Shown here in pieces: positions 7,830-15,000 of a DNA stretch of 15,000 nt. The DNA is from Micrococcaceae bacterium UBA6021. GTDB taxonomy: Bacteria > Actinomycetota > Actinomycetes > Actinomycetales > Micrococcaceae. Below the pieces are notes generated by a model. That model was not told the origin of the DNA and did no database searches. It worked only from the letters and a program-made list of their open reading frames with translations. Both the position numbers and the translations under genes were made by a program. The stretch lies in assembly GCA_002427975.1 (NCBI GenBank), contig DIZT01000134.1, positions 8,467 to 23,466 of the forward strand. The letters run 5' to 3'. Each line of letters opens with the position of its first letter. Position 1 is the first letter of the stretch.

Positions 7830-7853
7830 TGTCATGAAGCCTACATAATGACA
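7830..7853. promoter_or_regulatory. Inverted repeat TGTCAT-N12-ATGACA, candidate operator
   Basis: TGTCAT (7830-7835) and ATGACA (7848-7853) are exact reverse complements with a 12-base spacer, so centre-to-centre spacing is 18 bases (close to two helical turns). It lies 144 bases upstream of benA and 166 bases upstream of catA, where an activator of both could bind. The downstream BenR-like regulator is one candidate ligand. A chance match of this length is possible. Confidence 0.35.
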
Positions 7854-7882
7854 CCCTTGGTAGAACCTAGGTATTTGCCGGA

Positions 7883-7898
7883 TGTGAGTGCGGTCACG
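7883..7898. promoter_or_regulatory. CRP/GlxR-like operator
   Basis: TGTGA (7883-7887), six bases, then TCACG (7894-7898) matches the CRP-family consensus TGTGA-N6-TCACA at 9 of 10 positions. GlxR, the actinobacterial CRP homologue, uses this consensus and controls aromatic degradation genes in Corynebacterium. It lies about 100 bases upstream of the benA start, suggesting carbon-source control of the operon. Confidence 0.5.
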
Positions 7899-7996
7899 AT
7901 GGGAAAAGATTGCCTGACAACGTCCCCCGTCGGCGCCCCCGGCCGGCCCGGACCTCCCGCCAGATTTGTACAGCACTCTCCAATGAAGGAGCAGCC

Positions 7997-9379
7997 ATGA
8001 CCGAGAACCTGACCCATGTCCGTGAGGTCCTTTCCGACGCCGTGATCGACGACCGTGAGAACGGCGTCATCCGGGCCAAGCGCGAAATTTTCACCGATGA
8101 GGATATTTTCGAACTGGAGATGAAGCACATCTTCGAGGGCAACTGGGTTTATCTCGCTCATGAGTCCCAGATCCCCAATGTGGGGGACTACTTCACCACG
8201 AACATCGGCCGCACTCCTGTAGTGATCACCCGCGACAAGGACGAGAACCTGAACTGCATCGTCAACGCCTGCTCCCACCGCGGCGCGATGCTGTGCCGCC
8301 GCAAGACGGACAACCGCACCACTTTCACCTGCCCGTTCCATGGCTGGACCTTCAAGAACTCCGGTGAGCTGCTGAAGGTCAAGGACTCCCGCAACGCCGG
8401 CTACCCGGAGACTTTCAACAAAGGGGGCTCCCACGACCTCACCAAGGTTGCCCGCTTCGACTCCTACCGCGGTTTCCTCTTTGGTTCCCTGAAGGCGGAC
8501 GTGCTCCCGCTCGAAGAGCACCTGGGTGACGCCACCAAGGTGATCGACTCCATCGTGGACCAGTCCCCGGAAGGACTCGAAGTGCTGCGCGGCTCATCCA
8601 CCTACACCTATGACGGCAACTGGAAGGTGCAGGCGGAGAACGGCGCCGACGGCTACCACGTCACCGCCGTGCACTGGAACTACGCTGCCACCACCGCCCG
8701 CCGCGGCGCAGGCGACTCCGCCAACAAGACCAAGGCCATGGACGCCGGCAAGTGGGGCAAGGTCAAGGGGGGCTTCTATTCCTACGATCACGGCCACCTG
8801 CTGCTGTGGCAGGAGTGGACCAACCCCGAGGACCGTCCGCTGTGGGACCGCCGCGAGGAGCTTGTGTCGAAATACGGCGAGGAGATGGCCAACTTCATGA
8901 TCAACATCTCGCGGAACCTGTGCCTGTACCCGAATGTCTACATCATGGACCAGTTCTCGTCCCAGATCCGCCACTTCCGTCCTATCTCCGCGGACCAGAC
9001 CGAGGTCACCATTTACTGCATTGCACCCAAGGGCGAATCCCAGGAGAACCGCTCCAAGCGCATCCGCCAGTATGAGGACTTCTTCAACGCCACGGGCATG
9101 GCGACCCCCGACGACCTCGAAGAGTTCCGATCCTGCAACAAGACTTACTGGGCCACCTCGGCGCCTTGGAACGACATGACGCGCGGGTCCACCCATGAGA
9201 TCGCGGGCCCCGATGAACAGGCCCGGGCCCTGGGCATGACCAAGGTGATCGCGTCCGGGGTGCGCACCGAGGACGAGGGGCTCTATCCCATCCAGCACGG
9301 GTACTGGAAGGAAGTCATGGACCGGGCCCTGACGGAGGCGGAGCTCTCCGCCGTGGATACCGTTCCTGTCACTGCCTGA
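7997..9379 (+). CDS. benA: Benzoate 1,2-dioxygenase, large (alpha) subunit
   Basis: This 460-residue Rieske non-heme iron oxygenase subunit, with BenB, dihydroxylates benzoate to cis-1,2-dihydroxycyclohexa-3,5-diene-1-carboxylate. The Rieske [2Fe-2S] ligands are CSH (Cys92, His94) and CPFH (Cys112, His115). The catalytic mononuclear iron site is [16 protein letters not shown] (214-229), giving His221 and His226, with bridging Asp218; the carboxylate ligand is in PDDLEEF near Asp372/373. The [15 protein letters not shown] context is characteristic of BenA and toluate (XylX) enzymes rather than naphthalene-type oxygenases. The longer open frame to 7910 is not used: the start at 7997 has AAGGAG with a 5-base spacer. 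It is the first gene of benABCD. Toluate or other substituted benzoates cannot be excluded as substrates. Confidence 0.95.
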   Translation: MTENLTHVREVLSDAVIDDRENGVIRAKREIFTDEDIFELEMKHIFEGNWVYLAHESQIPNVGDYFTTNIGRTPVVITRDKDENLNCIVNACSHRGAMLCRRKTDNRTTFTCPFHGWTFKNSGELLKVKDSRNAGYPETFNKGGSHDLTKVARFDSYRGFLFGSLKADVLPLEEHLGDATKVIDSIVDQSPEGLEVLRGSSTYTYDGNWKVQAENGADGYHVTAVHWNYAATTARRGAGDSANKTKAMDAGKWGKVKGGFYSYDHGHLLLWQEWTNPEDRPLWDRREELVSKYGEEMANFMINISRNLCLYPNVYIMDQFSSQIRHFRPISADQTEVTIYCIAPKGESQENRSKRIRQYEDFFNATGMATPDDLEEFRSCNKTYWATSAPWNDMTRGSTHEIAGPDEQARALGMTKVIASGVRTEDEGLYPIQHGYWKEVMDRALTEAELSAVDTVPVTA

Positions 9380-9415
9380 CCGCGTCCACGTCGAACCAGA
9401 GAAAGTGCGTAACCC

Positions 9416-9952
9416 ATGACCAACCTGACAAAACCTGCGGCGGCGCTCAAGACCGCCGAGGAGATCGCGACCCTCGAAACCGTCCGCGCCTTCCTGTATC
9501 GGGAGGCCCGGCTGCTGGATGAGCGCAAATTTGATGACTGGCTCCGGTGCTACCACCCGGACTCGGAGTTCTGGATGCCCGCATGGGACGTCGACGACCG
9601 GCTGACCGAGGACCCGCAGAACGAGATCTCGCTCATTTACTACGACAACCGCGGCGGCATTGAGGACCGGGTCTTCCGGATCAAAACGGACCGGTCCTCG
9701 GCCACCTCCCTCCCGGAGCCCCGCACCGGGCACAACATCACGGACATCGAGATCGTGGAGCAGGACGGCGATCAGGTGAAGGTGCGCTTCAACTGGTTCA
9801 CCCTGTACTTCCGCTACAACACAACGGACACGTACTTCGGGACCAGCTTCTACACGATCGATTTTGCCGCCGGGGAGCCGGTAATCATGAAGAAGAAGGT
9901 CGTCCTCAAGAACGACTACATCCACCACGTGGTGGACGTCTACATGATCTGA
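9416..9952 (+). CDS. benB: Benzoate 1,2-dioxygenase, small (beta) subunit
   Basis: This 178-residue protein has the usual ring-hydroxylating dioxygenase beta-subunit length and cystatin/NTF2-like fold. Visible features are VRAFLYREARLLDERKFDDW (23-42), YHPDSEFWMPAWD (46-58), and the C-terminal KKKVVLKNDYIHHVVDVY stretch. It has no cofactor and builds the alpha3-beta3 oxygenase with BenA. It starts 36 bases after benA. The ribosome binding site is weak and distant (AGAGAAAG about 11 bases upstream). It is followed by a strong hairpin and 121 bases before benC. Confidence 0.94.
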   Translation: MTNLTKPAAALKTAEEIATLETVRAFLYREARLLDERKFDDWLRCYHPDSEFWMPAWDVDDRLTEDPQNEISLIYYDNRGGIEDRVFRIKTDRSSATSLPEPRTGHNITDIEIVEQDGDQVKVRFNWFTLYFRYNTTDTYFGTSFYTIDFAAGEPVIMKKKVVLKNDYIHHVVDVYMI

Positions 9953-9961
9953 CGGCCCCGT

Positions 9962-9990
9962 GCCGGTGCCGGGCATTTCCCGGCACCGGC
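9962..9990 (+). other. Strong intra-operon hairpin between benB and benC
   Basis: GCCGGTGCCGGG (9962-9973), loop CATTT, then CCCGGCACCGGC (9979-9990) is a perfect 12-bp GC-rich stem beginning 9 bases after the benB stop. No T run follows directly, so it is not a canonical terminator. It more likely stabilises or processes the benAB mRNA, or partly attenuates transcription into benC and benD. Confidence 0.75.
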
Positions 9991-10073
9991 CTTGACTGTT
10001 TCAAAAACCGTGCCTCGGGCACATCCACACTTTCCCGGGTCGCGACGGCGCGATCCTCAGCCAGGAGGAAATC

Positions 10074-11645
10074 ATGGGCCACAAAGTAGCCCTCAGCTTC
10101 GAGGACGGCGTCACCAAAGTCATCAAGGTCGGCGACTACGAGACCGTGATGGACGCCGCGTACAAGGCACGCATCAACATTCCGTCGGACTGTCGTGATG
10201 GTGCCTGCGGCACCTGCAAGGCCTTTTGCGATTCCGGTTCCTTCGATCCGGGCGACTACATTGACGACGCCATGACGGAGGAGGAGCTCGAAAAGGGCTA
10301 CATGCTCACCTGCCAGGCAGTGCCTGAGTCCGATATGGCCATTCAGATCCCTGCCACGTCGGCATCGGCGAAAACCGGGGCCACCACTTTCACTTCCACC
10401 GTGAAGGAGTTGAGCAAGCACACGGAAACAACGGTCTCCTTCACCTTGGACGTGGACAGCCGGGATGGTCTGGCCTTCCTTCCGGGCCAGTATGTCAACC
10501 TCAAGGTCCCCGGAACCGACGCGGAGCGTTCCTATTCATTCAGCAGCGGCCCCGAGGTTCACGATGCGTCGTTCATGGTGCGGGTGACGCCCCAAGGTGC
10601 GATGTCCGAATACCTGCGCGACAGGGCAGCGGTGGGCGACACCATAGAATTCACGGGTCCCTACGGCTCGTTCTTTCTTCGTGAGCCCAAGCGCCCCCTG
10701 CTGCTCCTGGCAGGCGGTACCGGCCTGGCCCCGCTCTTGTCCATCCTTGAGAAGCTTTCCGAGAATCCGTCGTCGGTACCCGTCCACCTGATCTACGGTT
10801 TGACCCGCGAGGCGGACATCGTTGGCTTGGACTGGCTCCGCGAATATGAGGCGAAGTTGCCCGGCTTCACGTGGGACTACATTGCGTCCGAACCAGGCAC
10901 GTCTGCTCCCAACACGGGCTATGTCACGCAGATCATTGCGCCCTCACACCTGTTCGACGGCGATGTTGACATCTATCTTTGCGGGCCGCCTCCCATGGTC
11001 AATGCCGTGTCGAAGTGGCTGGACTCCGAGGGCATCAAGCCCGCCAACTTCTACTTCGAGCGTTTTGCCCCGAAGGAGACCACCGGCGGCGACGCGGAGA
11101 CAGGTGCACCGGCACCCGTGGAGAAGATCGAGGCAGAAGGCGACACCATGAGCCGCAGCGAGGCCGTCTCGTCCCTCGAGACCGGCCGGCTGGATTTCCG
11201 CAAGGAAGACAGCTTCGCCCAGCTTGACGCACGCATGGGCCTGGAGCTCGCAGTGAGCGAGCTGATGCTGGGCCGGCTCAGCCAGGAGCAGCTGCACCAG
11301 TTCCGCCGGCTTGCCGAGGCCACCATGCGCTCTGTAACCGGGGGCACCATCCAGGACCCGGATGAGTTCGCGCGGACCAACGAGGAGTTCCATGAATACC
11401 TCTTTATGGTCTGCGACAACCCCATGCTGCTCGAGTCCTACCGCCGTCTCGACGTCCACGCGCAGATGGCGGCCGCCTTCGAAGCGGGAACCAGCATCTT
11501 CACGCGCGTTACGCAGGACCATCTTGATATCGTTGACGCCTTCGAGCGTCAGGACAAGGCACGGGCACGGGAGGTCATCATGGCCCATGCACACGACGCC
11601 AAGGACACTATGGCCCAGGCGATCGATGCCAAGGTCGGCCACTGA
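10074..11645 (+). CDS. benC: Benzoate dioxygenase reductase fused to a C-terminal FCD domain
   Basis: BenC transfers electrons from NADH through FAD and a plant-type [2Fe-2S] centre to BenAB. At 523 residues it is far longer than proteobacterial BenC (about 340). Residues 1-95 hold the ferredoxin with Cys40, Cys45, Cys48 and Cys80. Residues 105-200 hold the FAD domain (RSYSFSS, 152-158). Residues 205-335 hold the NAD domain (GGTGLAP 214-220, CGPPPM 303-308). After a linker (about 335-380), residues 385-520 look like the FCD domain of GntR/FadR regulators: TNEEFHEYL with Asn436 and His440, NPMLLESYRRL, QDHLDIVDAF (His483), and AHAH (His505/His507). The winged-helix DNA-binding domain is missing. 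AGGAGG lies 5 bases before the start. Its stop overlaps the benD ATG. From memory, some actinobacterial BenC proteins are also about 510 residues. Confidence 0.93.
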   Translation: MGHKVALSFEDGVTKVIKVGDYETVMDAAYKARINIPSDCRDGACGTCKAFCDSGSFDPGDYIDDAMTEEELEKGYMLTCQAVPESDMAIQIPATSASAKTGATTFTSTVKELSKHTETTVSFTLDVDSRDGLAFLPGQYVNLKVPGTDAERSYSFSSGPEVHDASFMVRVTPQGAMSEYLRDRAAVGDTIEFTGPYGSFFLREPKRPLLLLAGGTGLAPLLSILEKLSENPSSVPVHLIYGLTREADIVGLDWLREYEAKLPGFTWDYIASEPGTSAPNTGYVTQIIAPSHLFDGDVDIYLCGPPPMVNAVSKWLDSEGIKPANFYFERFAPKETTGGDAETGAPAPVEKIEAEGDTMSRSEAVSSLETGRLDFRKEDSFAQLDARMGLELAVSELMLGRLSQEQLHQFRRLAEATMRSVTGGTIQDPDEFARTNEEFHEYLFMVCDNPMLLESYRRLDVHAQMAAAFEAGTSIFTRVTQDHLDIVDAFERQDKARAREVIMAHAHDAKDTMAQAIDAKVGH

Positions 11646-12472
11646 TGACGCAGCCATACGCTGGACAGTTCATTACGCCGGGCCGCTATGCCGGCAAGGT
11701 AGCTCTTGTGACCGGCTCCGCCCAGGGCATTGGCCAGAAGGTAGCGGAGCGGATCGGGGCCGAGGGCGGCGCCGTTGTCCTGGTGGACCGGTCCGACCTG
11801 GTCCACGAGGTGGCGCAAGGGATCGAGGAAGCCGCCCAGGGTTCAGGTTCAGGAGGCTCCGCTACCTCGGTGACCGCAGACCTTGAGACCTTCGCAGGAG
11901 CGAAGCAGGCCGTGGAGGCTGCGCTGGCCGCCCACGGCCGGGTGGACGTGCTGGTCAACAATGTCGGCGGCACGATTTGGGCCCGTCCGTACGAAGAGTA
12001 CGACGAGGAGAAGATCGAGAAGGAGATCCGCCGCTCACTCTTTCCCACCCTCTGGACCTGCCGGGCTGTGCTGCCGGCCATGCTGGAACAGGGCTCCGGC
12101 ACCATCGTCAACGTTTCCTCGGTGGCTACCCGCGGGCTGCACCGGGTGCCCTATGCAGCGGCGAAGGGCGGAGTCAACGCCTTAACGCAGTCGTTGGCAA
12201 TGGAGGTGGGCGGACGCGGCATCCGCGTGGTCGCAACCGCCCCGGGGGGTACCGAGGCGCCGCCCCGCAAGGTCAAGCGGGGTCCGGAAGCCGAATCCTC
12301 CATGGAAAAGGCCTGGTACCAGGTGATCGTCGACCAAACCGTGGATTCTTCCTTCTTCAAGCGCTACGGGACCCTGGACGAACAGGCCGCACCGATCGTA
12401 TTCCTTGGATCAGACGAAGCGTCGTACCTCACCGGAACCATCCTTCCAGTTGCTGGCGGGGACCTGGGCTAA
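11645..12472 (+). CDS. benD: Benzoate cis-diol (1,6-dihydroxycyclohexa-2,4-diene-1-carboxylate) dehydrogenase
   Basis: This 275-residue short-chain dehydrogenase/reductase oxidises and decarboxylates the benzoate cis-diol to catechol, CO2 and NADH. The Rossmann glycine motif is TGSAQGIG (23-30). NNVGG (105-109) is the SDR NNAG motif with Val for Ala. The catalytic set is the Ser158/Ser159 region (VNVSS), Tyr170 and Lys174 (YAAAK). VLVD (45-48) ends the second strand with an acidic residue, Asp48, which favours NAD over NADP. The ATG overlaps the benC stop (TGATG), giving tight coupling. Gene order and pathway context make BenD more likely than a generic SDR. Confidence 0.93.
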   Translation: MTQPYAGQFITPGRYAGKVALVTGSAQGIGQKVAERIGAEGGAVVLVDRSDLVHEVAQGIEEAAQGSGSGGSATSVTADLETFAGAKQAVEAALAAHGRVDVLVNNVGGTIWARPYEEYDEEKIEKEIRRSLFPTLWTCRAVLPAMLEQGSGTIVNVSSVATRGLHRVPYAAAKGGVNALTQSLAMEVGGRGIRVVATAPGGTEAPPRKVKRGPEAESSMEKAWYQVIVDQTVDSSFFKRYGTLDEQAAPIVFLGSDEASYLTGTILPVAGGDLG

Positions 12473-12534
12473 GGCCACCGGTGATGGATTCCCGCCGCCA
12501 AGGCCGTGCGGCCCGCTCCAGTAGGATTGCGGTC

Positions 12535-15000
12535 ATGACGACGGGCTCCCTCAGCAGTGAAATGGCGGAGGACCTTCCGCTCGTTGGCCGGCGGGGGGTC
12601 TTCGAGGAGCTGCTGGAGATTCTCCGCACTGTCCGCAAGGGAAATGTGGGCGCAGTCGTGATCTCCGGGCCGGCGGGCTCGGGGAAGACCGCAGTGCTCG
12701 ATTTATTCCTTGAACACTGCCGCGCCGGGGTCCGTGGTGTCCGCGTGCTGTCCGCCATGGGCGACGACTGGGAGGCTCAGTTTGCCCTCGCCGGTTACTC
12801 CCAGCTTATGCTCACCACGCCGCTCCGCTCGGCAAAGGACTACGACGGCGGCCCGCCCGTTCCCCCTGGCCCCGTCGCGTCGCTTACGTCGGGCCAGGTG
12901 GTCAATTACGCTTTGACTCTCAGCACCCACCTCGAAGGACTGCAGTCGCACGGCACCGCAGTTGTCGCCGTCGACGACGTTCACAAACTCGACACCGAGA
13001 GCCTGCGCATCCTCACCTTCGTCATGCGCCGACTGCACGGAAAACGGATTCTGTTCCTGCTCACGATCAACCCCGATGACGCAACACGTGTCCCCGCAGG
13101 TGCGCTGGACTTCCTTTCAGGTCATCAGGTCACCCGTATCCCGCTGGATCCGCTCACACCGCAGCAGGTCCAGCATCTTGCCCGGACGACGCTCGGCATC
13201 GACCTTAGTGCCACGGCGGCCCACGGGCTGGTCCAGCACACCGGCGGAATTGCGCAACCGGTCGTAGAGCTGCTCCACGAGTTACCAGCAGAGACGTGGC
13301 AGGCGTGGTTTCCCTCCCTGCCGCCGACCTCCCGGGTGCGCGCCCGGGTGCGGAGCGTCCTGGCGGCGGCGTCTCCCGGGCTGGTCTCTGTGGCAGAGGC
13401 TGCGTCCGTGCTCGGACGCAGCGCGGGGCTTCCAGAGGTTTCCCAGGTCAGCGGGCTGGAATCGGTCATGGAGGTACTCGACGAGGGGCACCGGGCAGGG
13501 TTGTTGGGGCTGACTGTGGATCAGGCCCGTTCTTCCGTTGTGTTCTTTGAACCAGGCACAGCCGAGGCCATCTACGAACAGATCGTCCCCAGCCGGCGCA
13601 TCGCGCTGCACCGGCTGGCAGCTGAGGCCGTGCAGCCCGAGGGTGAACGTCTGGGCCACCGCGTCTCAGCAACCCCCGGTGCAGACGAGGCTCTTGCCGA
13701 GGAGCTGGAGGAGTACGCCCGGGGCCAGGCTCTGCTGGGAGTGTGGCAGGAGGCCTCGACGGCACTGTTCTCCGCGTCCCGGCTTTCCCAGGACATCCGA
13801 TCCCGGAACGACAGGCTGTTGAGAGCCGTGGATGCCCTGGTGGGTTCCGGCAACATAGCCCAGGCGCAGATGTGGAGCGCGGCAGTGGACGCCCTGCCAT
13901 CCTCAACGCTCCGCTCCTCCGTCCTGGGATACCTCTCTACTGTGTCGGGACAAAATGACAGCGCGCATACGCAGCTGGAGATGGCCTGGAGCACCTGCAA
14001 CCCAGAGCGTGATCCCGCGGCCGCCGCACAGGTGGCGCAGCGCTTCGTCCTGCACGGCGTAGCGTCCTGGGACGGCCCGCTGATTACCGGCTGGGCCGAA
14101 CGGGCTATGGAACTTACGCAGCCGGGAACCCCCGCCCATGTTGAGTCAGAGGCAATCTACGGCTTGGGCCTGTATGCACAGGGCCGGCTTTCGGAGGCGG
14201 AGGCCTCCTATCACCGGGCCTTCGAACATGCTGCCGAGAACGCCCAGAAGCAGCGGGTCCAGATGGGTGCCGGCTGGCTGGCATTACGCCTTGACAACGT
14301 TGAGTCAGCATTGGTGAACTTCGAGGCGGCCGCTCCCACTGAGTACCGTGGCGGCTCGATGCGGATTTCCCTGTGGGCCGAGGCGTGGCTGGCGCGTACC
14401 CACCTGGTGCTGGGCAACTGGGATGCGGCTGCCGCCACCGTGGCGCGCGCATCCGTACGCCTCGAAACCTCGCGAATGCCGCTGATCCGGCCCCTGCTGT
14501 ACTGGACTGCCGCGGAGCTTTGGTCCATGCGCGGGGACTGGGACCGGGCCCGATACTACGTTTCGCAGGCAGCGGTGCAGCCGGGGACCTACCGGGCCAT
14601 GCAGGTGCCGGCAAGCCTTGCCCGTGCCCGCTTCCACGAGGCGCGGGCCGACTACGAAAGTGCTTTGGCTGTGCTGCAGCCGCTGACGGAGCTGGACCCC
14701 TGGACTGAGAACCGGGTGTCCTTCTGGCCCTGGCAGGACACCTACGTCAACGCCCTTGTCATGACAGACCAGCTCGACGCTGCTGACTCATTCCTCACCG
14801 CGTTTGAACGTGTCCCGCGAGAGCGGGAAGTACCGTCGGATTTGGCGCGGATGGCGTGGGCGAGGGGCCGGCTCGTGGCCGCGCAGGGGGATCCTGACAC
14901 TGCCAGGGAACACTTCGAGGCGTCCCTGGGCCACCTCCGCGGGCTTAACCGGCCGTATTTGCGGGCCCGGGTTAGCTTTGCCTTCGGCCAGAGCATGCGC
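12535..15000 (+). CDS. benR: LuxR-family AAA-type (LAL) transcriptional regulator, BenR-like, 3' truncated by window
   Basis: The frame stays open for 822 codons to the window edge. The N-terminal signalling ATPase domain has LVGR (16-19), Walker A GPAGSGKT (45-52) and Walker B AVVAVDD (142-148). The middle and right parts are rich in TPR-like helical repeats (for example ARYYVSQAAVQ and AREHFEASLGHL). Large ATPases of the MalT/LAL class end in a LuxR helix-turn-helix, which would lie beyond 15000. In C. glutamicum a LuxR-type regulator named BenR follows benABCD, so an activator of the ben genes is the natural inference. The start at 12535 has AGGA 8 bases upstream. An in-frame ATG at 12484 would add 17 residues and is the alternative. 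The symbol rests on synteny. Confidence 0.8.
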   Translation, partial: MTTGSLSSEMAEDLPLVGRRGVFEELLEILRTVRKGNVGAVVISGPAGSGKTAVLDLFLEHCRAGVRGVRVLSAMGDDWEAQFALAGYSQLMLTTPLRSAKDYDGGPPVPPGPVASLTSGQVVNYALTLSTHLEGLQSHGTAVVAVDDVHKLDTESLRILTFVMRRLHGKRILFLLTINPDDATRVPAGALDFLSGHQVTRIPLDPLTPQQVQHLARTTLGIDLSATAAHGLVQHTGGIAQPVVELLHELPAETWQAWFPSLPPTSRVRARVRSVLAAASPGLVSVAEAASVLGRSAGLPEVSQVSGLESVMEVLDEGHRAGLLGLTVDQARSSVVFFEPGTAEAIYEQIVPSRRIALHRLAAEAVQPEGERLGHRVSATPGADEALAEELEEYARGQALLGVWQEASTALFSASRLSQDIRSRNDRLLRAVDALVGSGNIAQAQMWSAAVDALPSSTLRSSVLGYLSTVSGQNDSAHTQLEMAWSTCNPERDPAAAAQVAQRFVLHGVASWDGPLITGWAERAMELTQPGTPAHVESEAIYGLGLYAQGRLSEAEASYHRAFEHAAENAQKQRVQMGAGWLALRLDNVESALVNFEAAAPTEYRGGSMRISLWAEAWLARTHLVLGNWDAAAATVARASVRLETSRMPLIRPLLYWTAAELWSMRGDWDRARYYVSQAAVQPGTYRAMQVPASLARARFHEARADYESALAVLQPLTELDPWTENRVSFWPWQDTYVNALVMTDQLDAADSFLTAFERVPREREVPSDLARMAWARGRLVAAQGDPDTAREHFEASLGHLRGLNRPYLRARVSFAFGQSMR

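Larger units (their letters stand above)
7664..7996. promoter_or_regulatory. Divergent catA / benA control region
   Basis: The 333 bases between the two divergent starts must contain promoters for catA(-) and benABCD(+). They hold a CRP/GlxR-like operator and a TGTCAT-N12-ATGACA inverted repeat (listed separately). I could not assign a convincing -35/-10 pair on either strand by eye. AAGGAG at 7986-7991, 5 bases before the benA ATG, is a strong ribosome binding site. Confidence 0.6.

Noticed and set aside
8594..9976. 460-codon reverse open frame opposite benA/benB
   Set aside because: Antisense shadow caused by GC-rich third positions; benA and benB carry clear family motifs on the plus strand.
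1..15000. CRISPR arrays, insertion sequences or tandem repeat arrays
   Set aside because: No regularly spaced direct repeats, transposase motifs or long terminal inverted repeats were seen by eye on either strand.

Overview
The window is high-GC DNA with strong Shine-Dalgarno sites and overlapping genes. It most resembles an actinobacterium of the Arthrobacter/Pseudarthrobacter type (family Micrococcaceae). That placement is inferred from base composition, protein character and the benzoate gene layout; no taxonomic marker is present.

Left part (1-4362): three tightly packed forward genes form one apparent operon. They encode a DUF2235 alpha/beta hydrolase with a full Ser-Asp-His set, a cytoplasmic thermolysin-like (gluzincin) zinc metallopeptidase with a long unrecognised C-terminal region, and a soluble ComEC-like metallo-beta-lactamase (MBL) fold hydrolase. 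The first two genes overlap (ATGA) and the third starts 2 bases after the second. I know of no named system with this exact trio. It is the best candidate here for an undescribed module, possibly a conflict/defence or toxin cassette, but no function is shown by the sequence.

Middle (4363-5388): about 1 kb without a convincing gene. It holds a weak terminator-like hairpin, a perfect 11-bp inverted repeat, and the last 22 bases of a tRNA (probably tRNA-Leu) followed by a strong Rho-independent terminator. A tRNA 3' end with no tRNA body is the classic scar of an integrated element. The left three genes therefore probably lie on a genomic island whose right edge is near 5056-5078, with ordinary chromosome resuming to the right. 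No integrase is visible in the window.

Right part (5389-15000): a complete upper pathway for benzoate to cis,cis-muconate. benE (benzoate transporter) and catA (catechol 1,2-dioxygenase) read leftward. benA-benB-benC-benD read rightward from a shared 333-base divergent control region that contains a CRP/GlxR-like site and another inverted repeat. A large LuxR-family ATPase regulator (benR-like, cut by the window edge) follows benD. BenE imports benzoate. BenAB with reductase BenC makes the cis-diol, BenD oxidises and decarboxylates it to catechol, and CatA opens the ring. The later genes catB and catC are not in the window. The notable feature is BenC: after a complete [2Fe-2S]/FAD/NADH reductase it carries a C-terminal FCD-type ligand-binding domain, as in GntR/FadR regulators, without the DNA-binding part. 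A strong hairpin sits between benB and benC, and a bona fide terminator separates catA from benE.
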